The notes under the pieces are model-generated. The model saw only the letters and a list, made by a program, of their open reading frames with translations, made no database searches and was not told the origin of the DNA. Below are positions 6,489 through 15,086 of a DNA stretch of 23,904 nucleotides, piece by piece. Positions within the stretch are counted from its first letter, which is position 1. Each line of letters starts with the position of its first letter. A program made the position numbers and the translations under genes. This DNA comes from Anianibacter sp965662745 (GTDB lineage: Bacteria; Pseudomonadota; Alphaproteobacteria; Rhodobacterales; Rhodobacteraceae), in assembly GCA_965662745.1 (NCBI GenBank), contig CBFIJK010000053.1, positions 1-23,904 on the forward strand. The letters run 5' to 3'.

Positions 6489-8015
6489 ATGGTCGCGATT
6501 TTCGATGCAGGGCCGCCGTCGCCCTGCCCTGCCAGTTTCAATATGGCCAGCTATGTACTTGGCCGCGCTGCCGACTTCCCGGACAAGGTCGCGCTTGCCA
6601 TTATCTCGCCCGCAGGCGCGGAACGCTGGAGCTATCAGCGGCTTGAGGCTGCAGTGCGCGGCACGGCGACCGGGCTTCTGGACAACGGCGCGAAAGCCGG
6701 GGATCGCGTGGTCTTGCGGCTAGGCAACACGGTCGATTTTCCCATCGCCTATCTCGCCGCGCTTGCGGTCGATCTGATCCCCGTGCCCCTCTCCGCCGCG
6801 CTTGTCGCGGACGAGGTGGACAAGGTCATCTCTGACCTTTCGCCGCGCCTGATTGTCGCCGCAGATGGCTTGCCGCTGCCGGAAACCGTGTCTTGCCCGG
6901 TGATATCCGGCCCGGCACTCGCAGCGCTGCGCGCGTGCAAGCCCGCCGATTACGTCCACGGCGATCCGAACCGGCCGGGGTACATAATCTACACCTCGGG
7001 CACGTCGGGCGTGCCCCGCGCCGTCACCCACGCCCACCGCGCGATCTGGGCGCGGCGGATGATGTGGGACGGCTGGTACGGATTGCAGGATACCGACCGA
7101 CTATTGCACGCCGGGGCGTTCAACTGGACCTACACGCTTGGCACCGGCCTTATGGACCCGTGGTCAATCGGGGCGACCGCGCTTATCCCGGCAGAAGGTG
7201 TCGATGCGGGCCAACTTCCGCTCCTCCTCAAGCGCTATGATGCGACGATTTTTGCTGCTGCGCCGGGGGTTTACCGCAAGGCGTTGAAGTCTGCCTTTCC
7301 ATCCCTGCCCAAGCTCCGGCACGGGCTGTCGGCGGGTGAAAAACTGCCCCAGACAACGCGCGAGGCGTGGCAGGCGGCAACCGGTCGCCCGGTGTTCGAG
7401 GCGTTCGGAATGTCCGAATGCTCTACCTTCATCTCATCCAGCCCGTCTCATCCCGCGCCCGATGGCGCGATCGGCTTTCCACAGGAAGGCCGCCGCGTCG
7501 CCGTGCTGTCCGAGAACGGACCAGCGGATTTTGACACACCGGGCGTTCTTGCAATCAGCGATAGAGACAACGGCCTCATGCTCAGCTATTGGGGGGCGCA
7601 AGATGACACCGCAACCCGGTTTCGCGGCGAATGGTTCCTGACGGGCGACACGGTTTCGATGGCACCTTCCGGCGCGCTGACATATCTCGGGCGGCAGGAC
7701 GACATGATGAACGCAGGCGGCATCCGGGTGTCGCCGATCGAGGTTGAAACGGTCATGACGACCCATCCCCTTATTCAGGAATGCGCCGCCGCCGAGGTGA
7801 AGATCAAGGCGGATGTGACTGTGATTGCGGCGTTTTTCACATCTGACGGTGAAATCTCTGACGTGGAGCTAAACAAGCACGCTGCCGCGCGACTTGCCGA
7901 ATATAAACGCCCGCGCCTCTTTGTGCGGGTAGACGAATTGCCCAAGGGCGCGAACAACAAAATCCTGCGCCGTGCGCTCAGGACCAACTGGGAGACCGCG
8001 CATGGTCAAGCTTGA
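6489..8015 (+). CDS. AMP-dependent acyl/aryl-CoA ligase (ANL superfamily)
   Basis: A 508-residue adenylate-forming enzyme expected to activate a carboxylic acid with ATP and join it to CoA. Signatures: phosphate loop YTSGTSGVPR at about 168-177 (Arg at the usual Lys position of the loop end), GMSE at 307-310, TGD at 385-387, GRQDDMMNAGGIRVSPIEVE at 401-420 (hinge) and C-terminal catalytic Lys491 in NNKILRR. The overall pattern resembles benzoate/aryl or medium-chain acyl-CoA ligases; the acid cannot be told from sequence. The ATG at 6489 is chosen; ATG at 6465 would add eight residues, and neither has a good ribosome-binding site. The open frame continues far upstream, antisense to the regulator, but without family similarity. 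It overlaps the next gene by 14 nt, indicating one operon. Confidence 0.92.
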   Translation: MVAIFDAGPPSPCPASFNMASYVLGRAADFPDKVALAIISPAGAERWSYQRLEAAVRGTATGLLDNGAKAGDRVVLRLGNTVDFPIAYLAALAVDLIPVPLSAALVADEVDKVISDLSPRLIVAADGLPLPETVSCPVISGPALAALRACKPADYVHGDPNRPGYIIYTSGTSGVPRAVTHAHRAIWARRMMWDGWYGLQDTDRLLHAGAFNWTYTLGTGLMDPWSIGATALIPAEGVDAGQLPLLLKRYDATIFAAAPGVYRKALKSAFPSLPKLRHGLSAGEKLPQTTREAWQAATGRPVFEAFGMSECSTFISSSPSHPAPDGAIGFPQEGRRVAVLSENGPADFDTPGVLAISDRDNGLMLSYWGAQDDTATRFRGEWFLTGDTVSMAPSGALTYLGRQDDMMNAGGIRVSPIEVETVMTTHPLIQECAAAEVKIKADVTVIAAFFTSDGEISDVELNKHAAARLAEYKRPRLFVRVDELPKGANNKILRRALRTNWETAHGQA

Positions 8016-8649
8016 TATTCTGTCCGACCCGATCTGCCCGTGGTGCTATATTGGAAAGGCCCAGCTTGACCACGCGCTGATGGCCGAGCCCAACCACCCG
8101 TTCCAGATCGAATGGCACCCGTTCCAGCTGAATCCCGACATGCCGGAGGGCGGCATCGACCGCCGCGCCTATCTTGAGGCGAAATTCGGCGGCAAGGACG
8201 AGGCGATCCAGGTCTATTCGCGGATTGCCCAGGCGGCAGAAGCCGCCGGGCTCGAGATCGATTTTGCCAAGATCGAAAAGACGCCCAACACCGTGAACGC
8301 CCATCGCCTGATCCACTGGGCGGGCATCGAGGGACGCCAGACCGCCGCCGTCTCGGCGCTGTTTCAGGCCTATTTCAAAGACGGCCGTGATATCGGTGAT
8401 ACCGAGGTTCTGTGCGACATCGCCGACGGGATCGAGATGGATGCCGCGCTGGTTCATCGCCTGCTGGACAGTGACGCCGATGTCGAGGAAATCCGCAAAC
8501 GCGACACCTGGGCGCGCGAGCGCGGGGTGAACAGCGTACCGACATTCGTCGTCGGCCAGCACCACGCGGTGCCGGGCGCACAGCCGCCGGAGCTTTGGGC
8601 GCAGGTCATTGACGAATTATTGACCGAAGCCGGGGTAGAAGGCGACTGA
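8002..8649 (+). CDS. DsbA family oxidoreductase, FrnE-like
   Basis: A 215-residue thioredoxin-fold protein of the DsbA/FrnE/2-hydroxychromene-2-carboxylate isomerase group. The N-terminus carries an active-site CxxC (DPICPWCYIGK, Cys12 and Cys15). The inserted helical domain and the cis-Pro loop SVPTFVVGQHHAVPGAQ follow. The CPWC motif and absence of a signal peptide indicate a cytosolic disulfide oxidoreductase rather than a periplasmic DsbA; the isomerase branch typically lacks the CxxC. The start at 8002 lies within the ligase gene, and its TGA is shared with the next start (TGATG), so translation of the three genes is probably coupled. The partner substrate is unknown. Confidence 0.9.
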   Translation: MVKLDILSDPICPWCYIGKAQLDHALMAEPNHPFQIEWHPFQLNPDMPEGGIDRRAYLEAKFGGKDEAIQVYSRIAQAAEAAGLEIDFAKIEKTPNTVNAHRLIHWAGIEGRQTAAVSALFQAYFKDGRDIGDTEVLCDIADGIEMDAALVHRLLDSDADVEEIRKRDTWARERGVNSVPTFVVGQHHAVPGAQPPELWAQVIDELLTEAGVEGD

Positions 8650-9851
8650 TGACCGCCCTTATCGCCCCCAAACCTCGGCTGTCGCAGCCCGAATTCGTCG
8701 CCGTCATGGCGATGATGTTCGCGACCATCGCCTTTTCGGTGGACGCGATGCTGCCGGCCTTTCCGGGGATCGCGGCAGAGCTGACGCCGGACGCGCCGAA
8801 CCGCGTGCAGCTTATGATAACCAGTTTCATCCTTGGCATGGGGATTGGCACGCTTGTCTCGGGTCCTCTATCGGACACGTTCGGGCGCAAGCCGATCATC
8901 CTTGTGGGCGCCGCGATCTATTGCACCGCCGCAATCCTCGCTTGGATCGCCCCGTCGCTGGAGCTTTTGCTTATCGCGCGCGTGGCCCAAGGCCTTGGCG
9001 CATCGGGGCCACGTGTCGTGGCGCTGGCAATCATCCGTGACCTGTTCTCAGGCCGCGAAATGGCGAAGATCACGTCCTTTGTCATGATGATCTTCACGCT
9101 CTTTCCGGCCGTCGCGCCGCTGATCGGGGCGGAGATCATCGCGCTTACAGGATCTTGGCGCGCAATCTTCGGCGCGTTTCTGGTGTTTTCGCTGATCTCG
9201 GTCACCTGGATCACGATCCGCCAGGCCGAGACTTTGCCGCCGCAGAACCGCCGCCCCTTCCGCGCCAAGGCGCTCTGGAACGGCGTGAAAGAGGTGTTTT
9301 CGAACCGTCAGGTCGTCACCGCCATCGCTGCCATGACGATGATCTTCGCGGCGCTCTTCGTGTCGCTGTCGGCCACGCAAATCGTTTTTGACCGCACCTA
9401 CGGCATGAACGATGAATTCCCGCTCTGGTTCTTCGGCATCGCGCTGATCGCGGCCTCGGGGTCGATCCTGAACTCGCAGATCGTGATCCGGCTAGGAATG
9501 CGCCGCGTGGTGAAGGTATCGCTGACAGTCGCCTTGACCGTGTCGGTCATCGCAACGGCATCTTGGGGCGCGGCTGGTGAGTTCGGCTTCTGGATCTATG
9601 CCTTCTGGACGTTGTGCCTGTTCTACATGGTGCAGCTGACGGTCGGGAACATGAACGCGCTGGCGATGGAACCCATGGGGCATCTGGCGGGCATGGCCGC
9701 CTCGATCATCGGGGCCGTGTCGACCATCGTCGCCGTGGCGCTCGCCGCGCCGATCAGCCTTTTGTTCGACGGAACGCCGGTGCCCTTCATGGCCGCGACG
9801 ACCGTGCTGGTCTTCTGCGCGCTGATCCTCGTCCGCCGCCTGATCGACTAG
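8649..9851 (+). CDS. MFS transporter, Bcr/CflA drug-efflux type
   Basis: A 400-residue polytopic membrane protein of the major facilitator superfamily, drug:H+ antiporter Bcr/CflA subfamily. Seen are the first helix MFATIAFSVDAMLPAFPGI, the loop 2-3 motif A (GPLSDTFGRKPIIL), the motif ARVAQGLGASGPRVVALAI and about 12 hydrophobic segments. It probably exports a small hydrophobic compound or metabolite. The ATG overlaps the stop of the DsbA-like gene by one base (TGATG). Gene context suggests it may export a substrate or product of the adjacent CoA ligase, which is inference. The TAG stop overlaps the mfd stop from the other strand. Confidence 0.9.
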   Translation: MTALIAPKPRLSQPEFVAVMAMMFATIAFSVDAMLPAFPGIAAELTPDAPNRVQLMITSFILGMGIGTLVSGPLSDTFGRKPIILVGAAIYCTAAILAWIAPSLELLLIARVAQGLGASGPRVVALAIIRDLFSGREMAKITSFVMMIFTLFPAVAPLIGAEIIALTGSWRAIFGAFLVFSLISVTWITIRQAETLPPQNRRPFRAKALWNGVKEVFSNRQVVTAIAAMTMIFAALFVSLSATQIVFDRTYGMNDEFPLWFFGIALIAASGSILNSQIVIRLGMRRVVKVSLTVALTVSVIATASWGAAGEFGFWIYAFWTLCLFYMVQLTVGNMNALAMEPMGHLAGMAASIIGAVSTIVAVALAAPISLLFDGTPVPFMAATTVLVFCALILVRRLID

Positions 9852-12800
9852 GCCTTCGCCACCTTCTTGACCTCGGCCGCGAGGTCGCGCGCGATCGCGA
9901 AGGCACCCTTGATCTTGTCGGCCTCTTTCGTCCAGTCGCGCCGCACGATGATCTTGTTGTCCTTCACCTTCGCCAGCCCGTCCTGCGCCTGAATGAATTT
10001 CACAAGGCCCTCGGGGTTGGCGAACTTGTCGTTGTGGAACTGGATCGTCGCGCCCTTTGGCCCGCCATCCAGCCGCGCGATCCCGGCACGGCGGCACATC
10101 TCCTTGATCCGCACGATCAGAAGCAGCGTGTTCACCTCGCGCGGCAGCTTGCCGAAACGGTCGATCAGCTCTGCGGCAAAGCCTTCCAGTTCGACCTTGG
10201 TGTGCAGATCGCTGAGGCGGCGATATAGCCCAAGGCGCACATCAAGATCGGGAACGTAATCCTCTGGGATCAGGACAGAAACGCCCAAGTTGATCTGCGG
10301 CGCCCATTGTCCATCATCGTCGACAACGCCTTCCAGCTCGCCCGATTTGATCTTGGAGATCGCCTCTTCCAGCATGGATTGATAAAGTTCATAGCCGACC
10401 TCGCGGATATGGCCCGACTGCTCTTCGCCAACGAGGTTGCCCGCCCCGCGAATGTCGAGATCCTGGCTGGCCAGCGTGAACCCGGCCCCCAGCGTGTCGA
10501 GCGATCCCAGAACGCGCAGGCGCTTTTCGGCGGCGGGCGTCAGTTTCACGCGCGGTTTCGTCGTCAGATACGCATAGGCGCGCGCCTTGGACCGGCCCAC
10601 GCGGCCCCGTATCTGATAAAGCTGCGACAGGCCGAACATATCCGCACGGTGCACGATCAGCGTGTTGGCCGTCGGAATATCGAGGCCGGATTCAACGATG
10701 GTGGTGGCCAGCAGCACATCGAACTTGCCGTCGTAGAAAGCGTTCATGCGGTCATCCAGCTCTCCGGCGGCCATCTGGCCGTGGGCGACGACATAGGTCA
10801 GCTCGGGCAGCTGTTCCTTCAGGAACTCCTCGATATCGGGCAGATCGGCGATGCGAGGGACGACATAAAAGGACTGCCCGCCGCGATAATGTTCGCGCAA
10901 AAGCGCCTCGCGGACCGTCACGGCGTCGAACTCGGACACATAGGTCCGGATCGCAAGGCGGTCGACGGGCGGCGTGCCGATTATCGAAAGATCCCGGACA
11001 CCTGTGAGCGACAGTTGAAGTGTGCGCGGGATCGGCGTTGCGGTCAGCGTCAGGACATGAACGTCCGATTTGAGACCCTTGAGCCGCTCTTTATGGTTCA
11101 CGCCGAAATGCTGTTCCTCGTCGATGATCAGAAGGCCAAGCGACTTGAACCGAATGCCCTTGGCCAAAAGCGCGTGGGTGCCGACGACAATATCCGCCGT
11201 TCCGTCCGCCATGCGCTTTTTCGTCTCGGCGGCTTCCTTTTGCCCGATGAAGCGCGACAGCCCGCGCACCTCGACCGGAAAGCCGCGGAAGCGTTCGCGA
11301 AAGCTGGCCAGATGCTGGCGCGCAAGCAGTGTTGTGGGTGCGATGACGGCGACCTGCTGGCCGGACATGGCAGCGACAAAGGCCGCGCGCATGGCGACCT
11401 CGGTCTTTCCAAACCCGACATCGCCGCAGATCAGGCGATCCATCGGAACGCCCTGCCCCAGATCGCCCAGCACCTCGCCGATGGCGCGCAGTTGATCGTC
11501 GGTTTCCTGATACGGGAACCGGGCTGAAAACGCGTCCCACATGCCATCGGGCGGCTCGAGGATCGGCGCAGAGCGCAAGAGCCGTTCCGCCGCGATGCGG
11601 ATCAGCTTGTCGGCGATCTGGCGAATCCGCTCCTTCAGCTTGGCCTTTTTCGCCTGCCACGCGCCACCGCCCAGCCGGTCGAGCAGCCCCTCATCATGGC
11701 CATACCGGCTGAGCAGCTCGATATTCTCGACGGGCAGAAACAGCCGGTCGCCACCCGCATATTCCAGTGCCACGCATTCATGCGCCGCGCCCATCGCGGT
11801 GATGACCTCGAGCCCATTGAATTTGCCCACGCCGTGATCGACATGAACCACCAGATCACCGGGGCTGAGCGATTGGGTCTCGGTCAGGAAGTTGTCCGCG
11901 CGGCGTTTCTTCTTAGCGGGGCGGATCAGGCGGTCGCCCAACACGTCCTGTTCCGAAATGACCGTCAAACCTCTGGAGGTAAAGCCATGCTCCAGCGCCC
12001 AGACGACCAGATACAGCCCGCCCTTGGCATCGGGCACGTCCCGGAAATCGGTGATCTCGGTCGCGCCGGAAAGATCCTGATCTTCCAGAAGTCCCGAAAG
12101 CCGCTCGCGTGCGCCGTCTGAATAGCTGGCGACGACGACCTGACCCTCTTTACGCCTTGCCTGAATATGATCAGCCAAAGCTCCGAAAAGGCTGACTGAT
12201 TCCTGCTGGCGCTCTGGCGAGAAATTGCGCCCGATCCGCCCGCCTGCGTCGATGACTCCGGGACCAGAGGCTTGCGGCAGCGGCGACAGGCGCATCACCC
12301 GGTGATCGGCGATCGCCGCGTCCCAACCAGCCTCATCAAGGTAAAGACCACCCGGCGCAGCGGGTTTGTAGACTGTGTCGCCGCGCGATTTCTGGTTCAT
12401 CGCGTGCTGGCGCGTCTCATACTGGTCGGCGATCATTTCCCAGCGGGCGATGCGCGCGGGGGTCGTCTGGTCGTCCAGTGTGATCGTGGCACTCGGCAGG
12501 TAGTCGAAGATGGTCTCAAGCCGCTCGTGAAAGAACTGCAGCCAGTGTTCCATCCCCTGATGCTTGCGCCCGGCGCTGACGGCTTCGTAAAGCGGATCAT
12601 CGGTGCCCGCCGCGCCAAACTCGATCCGGTAATTCTGCCGGAACCGCGTAATCGCCGCGTCATCGAGGATCACCTCGGACACCGGCGCGAATTCCACCGC
12701 CGACAGCTTTTCCGTTGTGCGCTGACTGGCCGGGTCAAAGCGCCGCGCGCCGTCGAGCGTATCACCAAAGAGATCAAGCCGCACCGGCCCGCTTTCTCCC

Positions 12801-13300
12801 GGCGGATAGACGTCAATGATCCCGCCGCGCACGGCGTAATCGCCAGGTTCCATCACTGTGGGCGTGTTGGAAAAGCCCATGCGCACCAGAAACTTGCGCA
12901 GCGCCGCTTCGTCGATCCGGTCGCCGACTTGCGCGGCAAAGCTTGCCTCTGCCAGCACATCACGGGCCGGCACGCGCTGAGTTGCGGCATTCAGCGTCGT
13001 CAGCAGGATGAACGGCCCCGAAAGGCCCGTCGCCAGCGCCGCAAGCGTTGCCATGCGCGTAGCCGCGATGTCGGGGTTCGGCGAGACACGATCATAGGGC
13101 AGGCAATCCCAGCCCGGAAAGCGGATCACGGTGATCTCGGGCGCGAAGAATTCGAGCGCCGAGGCCATGCCAGCCAGCCGCTTGTCGTCGCGCGCCACAT
13201 GCACGATAGGCGCGCCCGTCTTCGCGATCTCCTGGGCGAGGATGCGGGCGTCAAAGCCTTCCGGCGCGCCGCCGACGGTTATGTGCTGGGGATTGGACAC
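9848..13300 (-). CDS. mfd: Transcription-repair coupling factor
   Basis: Mfd (1150 residues; E. coli 1148) removes RNA polymerase stalled at DNA lesions and recruits UvrA. In order: UvrB-like N-terminal modules with VGGAPEGFDAR and CLPYDRVSPNPD; the RNA polymerase-interacting domain around 480-545 (GDLVVHVDHGVGKFNGLE); the translocase with Walker A GDVGFGKTEVA at about 624-634, DEEQ at about 725, LTATPIPRTLQLSLTG at about 748-763; helicase C lobe with IVESGLDIP and QIRGRVGR; and the C-terminal TRCF domain. All motor motifs are intact. The start codon is GTG, with no strong ribosome-binding site in front. It is probably cotranscribed with the membrane protein gene upstream. Its stop shares CTAG with the convergent transporter gene. 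Confidence 0.98.
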   Translation of the reverse strand: MSNPQHITVGGAPEGFDARILAQEIAKTGAPIVHVARDDKRLAGMASALEFFAPEITVIRFPGWDCLPYDRVSPNPDIAATRMATLAALATGLSGPFILLTTLNAATQRVPARDVLAEASFAAQVGDRIDEAALRKFLVRMGFSNTPTVMEPGDYAVRGGIIDVYPPGESGPVRLDLFGDTLDGARRFDPASQRTTEKLSAVEFAPVSEVILDDAAITRFRQNYRIEFGAAGTDDPLYEAVSAGRKHQGMEHWLQFFHERLETIFDYLPSATITLDDQTTPARIARWEMIADQYETRQHAMNQKSRGDTVYKPAAPGGLYLDEAGWDAAIADHRVMRLSPLPQASGPGVIDAGGRIGRNFSPERQQESVSLFGALADHIQARRKEGQVVVASYSDGARERLSGLLEDQDLSGATEITDFRDVPDAKGGLYLVVWALEHGFTSRGLTVISEQDVLGDRLIRPAKKKRRADNFLTETQSLSPGDLVVHVDHGVGKFNGLEVITAMGAAHECVALEYAGGDRLFLPVENIELLSRYGHDEGLLDRLGGGAWQAKKAKLKERIRQIADKLIRIAAERLLRSAPILEPPDGMWDAFSARFPYQETDDQLRAIGEVLGDLGQGVPMDRLICGDVGFGKTEVAMRAAFVAAMSGQQVAVIAPTTLLARQHLASFRERFRGFPVEVRGLSRFIGQKEAAETKKRMADGTADIVVGTHALLAKGIRFKSLGLLIIDEEQHFGVNHKERLKGLKSDVHVLTLTATPIPRTLQLSLTGVRDLSIIGTPPVDRLAIRTYVSEFDAVTVREALLREHYRGGQSFYVVPRIADLPDIEEFLKEQLPELTYVVAHGQMAAGELDDRMNAFYDGKFDVLLATTIVESGLDIPTANTLIVHRADMFGLSQLYQIRGRVGRSKARAYAYLTTKPRVKLTPAAEKRLRVLGSLDTLGAGFTLASQDLDIRGAGNLVGEEQSGHIREVGYELYQSMLEEAISKIKSGELEGVVDDDGQWAPQINLGVSVLIPEDYVPDLDVRLGLYRRLSDLHTKVELEGFAAELIDRFGKLPREVNTLLLIVRIKEMCRRAGIARLDGGPKGATIQFHNDKFANPEGLVKFIQAQDGLAKVKDNKIIVRRDWTKEADKIKGAFAIARDLAAEVKKVAKA

Positions 13301-13348
13301 CCGCGGTGAGGTAACGATGGGGCGCGCGGTGTCAACCGCGAAGCGGCG

Positions 13349-13864
13349 TCAGAGCGCGCCTACCGTGAGGTTCTGGTACATCCCCCACATCCCGGTGATG
13401 AAGATCGATACCATGCCGATGCCGCGCACGATATTGCGGTGCGTGGAGAGCCGTTTGTAAAGACCCCGGCCGTCCTCGGCCCGAATGATCGAGGCTGTGC
13501 GCAGCGACAAGAGGCCGACGAGGGACATGGGGAACATCATCAGGAACACCGCTTGCGCGATTTCAAGCCGGTAGTAGAAGCCGAGCACCGCCAAACCGGT
13601 CAGCAAGGCACAGGTGAGCCCGGTCAAGACGATCCCCAGCACTTCGCCCATATACAGAATGCGGTTCACATTGACGCGGACCACGGCAATCAGGTCATCC
13701 TCGGCCTGCCCGCCCTGTCGCCGCGCGCGCGTCACAAGATCGAAAGGGACGCCCAGCACCCAATGCGTGGTGGTCGACCACAGCACGGCAAGCGCGATCC
13801 AGTACCACAGGTTGGAAAACGACCGGAAATCGATCACTTCGAAGATTGTCGTATAGATATCCAA
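13349..13864 (-). CDS. Integral membrane protein, labelled 'component of SufBCD complex' in Rhodobacterales
   Basis: About 171 residues with several membrane segments: SNLWYWIALAVLWSTTTHWVLG, then MGEVLGIVLTGLTCALLTGLAVLGF, AQAVFLMMFPMSLVGLL and a C-terminal IGMVSIFITGMWGMYQNL. I recognise it from memory as a Rhodobacterales protein annotated as 'component of SufBCD complex'. No suf gene is nearby and I see nothing in the sequence to support an Fe-S assembly role. The open frame extends to an ATG at 13945, but homology-like sequence begins at DIYTTIFEVIDFRSFSN, so I choose TTG at 13864, preceded by GGGA about 11 nt upstream. It lies upstream of mfd on the same strand (48-bp gap), with hemB divergent. 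Confidence 0.75.
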   Translation of the reverse strand: MDIYTTIFEVIDFRSFSNLWYWIALAVLWSTTTHWVLGVPFDLVTRARRQGGQAEDDLIAVVRVNVNRILYMGEVLGIVLTGLTCALLTGLAVLGFYYRLEIAQAVFLMMFPMSLVGLLSLRTASIIRAEDGRGLYKRLSTHRNIVRGIGMVSIFITGMWGMYQNLTVGAL

Positions 13865-13962
13865 GCTGTGCCGCGTCCCGGAGGGCCCAATCCGGACCTT
13901 GTGATGTTGGGAAAACCCTGTATCCCGATTGCACCCCAGTTGCAAAGGCCCCGAGGATACCG

Positions 13963-14970
13963 ATGACCGACACGCCAGCGCCCTACCCCCTGTCCCGCTT
14001 TCGCCGCATGCGTGCGCGGCCCGAATTGCGGCGGCTGATGCGCGAGAACACGCTGACCGTGGACGATCTCATCTGGCCGATCTTCGTGATGGAGGGAGAA
14101 GATGACGCCTATGACATCCCCTCGATGCCCGGTGTGCAGCGCCTGACCATCGACCGCGCCGTCGCGGCCGCAAAAGAGGCCGCCGCGCTCGGGATCCCCG
14201 TGATCTGCATCTTTCCCTATGTCGATCCCGCCAAGAAGACCGAAGACTGCGCAGAGGCCTGGGATGCGGATAACCTGTCGAACCGCGCCACCCGCGCGAT
14301 CAAGGCCGCTGTGCCCGGCATCGCGATCATGACCGATGTCGCGCTCGACCCGTACAATATCAACGGCCATGACGGCTATGTCCGGGACGGCGTGATCGTG
14401 AACGACGAAACCGTCGAGGCGCTTGTGAAGATGACCGTCGCACAGGCAGCGGCAGGCGCGGATATCATCGGCCCGTCGGACATGATGGACGGCCGTATCC
14501 GCGCCATGCGCGAAGGGCTTGAGGCTGCCGGCCACCAGAACACGACGATCCTTAGCTACTCGGCCAAATTCGCCTCGGCCTATTACGGACCGTTCCGTGA
14601 TGCGGTGGGCGCATCGGGCGCGCTCAAGGGCGACAAGAAAACCTACCAGATGGACCCCGGCAATACCGACGAGGCGCTGCGCCTTGTCGCGCGCGATCTC
14701 GCCGAAGGGGCCGATATGGTCATGATCAAGCCCGGCATGCCCTATCTCGACGTCTGCCGCCGCGTGAAGGACCGCTTCGCCGTTCCGACCTATGCCTACC
14801 AGGTGTCGGGTGAATACGCGATGCTTGAAGCGGCGTTCGCCAATGGCTGGCTCGATGCGGAAAAGGTGATGATGGAAAGCCTTCTGGGCTTCAAACGCGC
14901 GGGCTGTGACGGGATCCTTACCTATTTCGCGCCGCGCGCCGCCAAACTGATGAACGACGGCTGGCGATAA
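13963..14970 (+). CDS. hemB: Delta-aminolevulinic acid dehydratase (porphobilinogen synthase)
   Basis: HemB condenses two 5-aminolevulinate molecules into porphobilinogen, the first common pyrrole of haem, bacteriochlorophyll and cobalamin synthesis. The protein has 335 residues, the usual length. Schiff-base lysines are seen in SYSAKFASAYYGPF (Lys202) and MVMIKPGMPYLD (Lys256). The metal region reads DVALDPYNINGHDG (about 125-138): the three zinc-binding cysteines of the E. coli or animal type are replaced by Ala/Asp, so this belongs to the non-zinc (Mg-responsive) class, as in Rhodobacter and Pseudomonas. The ATG at 13963 is chosen because GAGGA precedes it and the N-terminus (YPLSRFRRMR) then matches the family. 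The upstream extension is not supported. Confidence 0.97.
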   Translation: MTDTPAPYPLSRFRRMRARPELRRLMRENTLTVDDLIWPIFVMEGEDDAYDIPSMPGVQRLTIDRAVAAAKEAAALGIPVICIFPYVDPAKKTEDCAEAWDADNLSNRATRAIKAAVPGIAIMTDVALDPYNINGHDGYVRDGVIVNDETVEALVKMTVAQAAAGADIIGPSDMMDGRIRAMREGLEAAGHQNTTILSYSAKFASAYYGPFRDAVGASGALKGDKKTYQMDPGNTDEALRLVARDLAEGADMVMIKPGMPYLDVCRRVKDRFAVPTYAYQVSGEYAMLEAAFANGWLDAEKVMMESLLGFKRAGCDGILTYFAPRAAKLMNDGWR

Positions 14971-14993
14971 GCCGCCCGCCCATCCATTGCAGG

Positions 14994-15023
14994 ATGACAG
15001 GGCGACCCTTTTGCGGCTATAAG
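14994..15023 (+). promoter_or_regulatory. Possible promoter of the SYLF lipoprotein gene
   Basis: ATGACA (14994-14999) and TATAAG (15018-15023), each matching the sigma-70 consensus at five of six positions, are separated by 18 bp in the gap after hemB. The predicted start is near 15030, leaving a 5' UTR of about 57 nt before the ATG at 15087. Confidence 0.4.
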
Positions 15024-15033
15024 ACCGGCATGA

Positions 15034-15055
15034 GCGCCCGCGTTAAGACGGGCGC
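15034..15055 (+). promoter_or_regulatory. Stem-loop at the 5' end of the SYLF gene leader
   Basis: A perfect 7-bp stem (GCGCCCG, 8-nt loop, CGGGCGC) would begin a few bases after the predicted transcription start. No T-run follows, so it is not a convincing terminator for hemB. A 5'-terminal stem of this kind commonly stabilises an mRNA. Confidence 0.35.
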
Positions 15056-15086
15056 CAATCTTGAGGTCGAACAAAGGGGCAGTCCC

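Noticed and set aside
8002..8649. Calling the DsbA-like gene a 2-hydroxychromene-2-carboxylate isomerase.
   Set aside because: It keeps the CPWC active site of disulfide oxidoreductases, and no naphthalene-type pathway genes are nearby.
10307..13309. Two long open frames (10307-11527 and 12272-13309) antisense to mfd.
   Set aside because: They mirror conserved Mfd domains and show no protein-family features of their own.
13300..13348. A promoter for mfd in the gap after the upstream membrane-protein gene.
   Set aside because: No convincing -35/-10 pair on the minus strand; cotranscription is the simpler reading.
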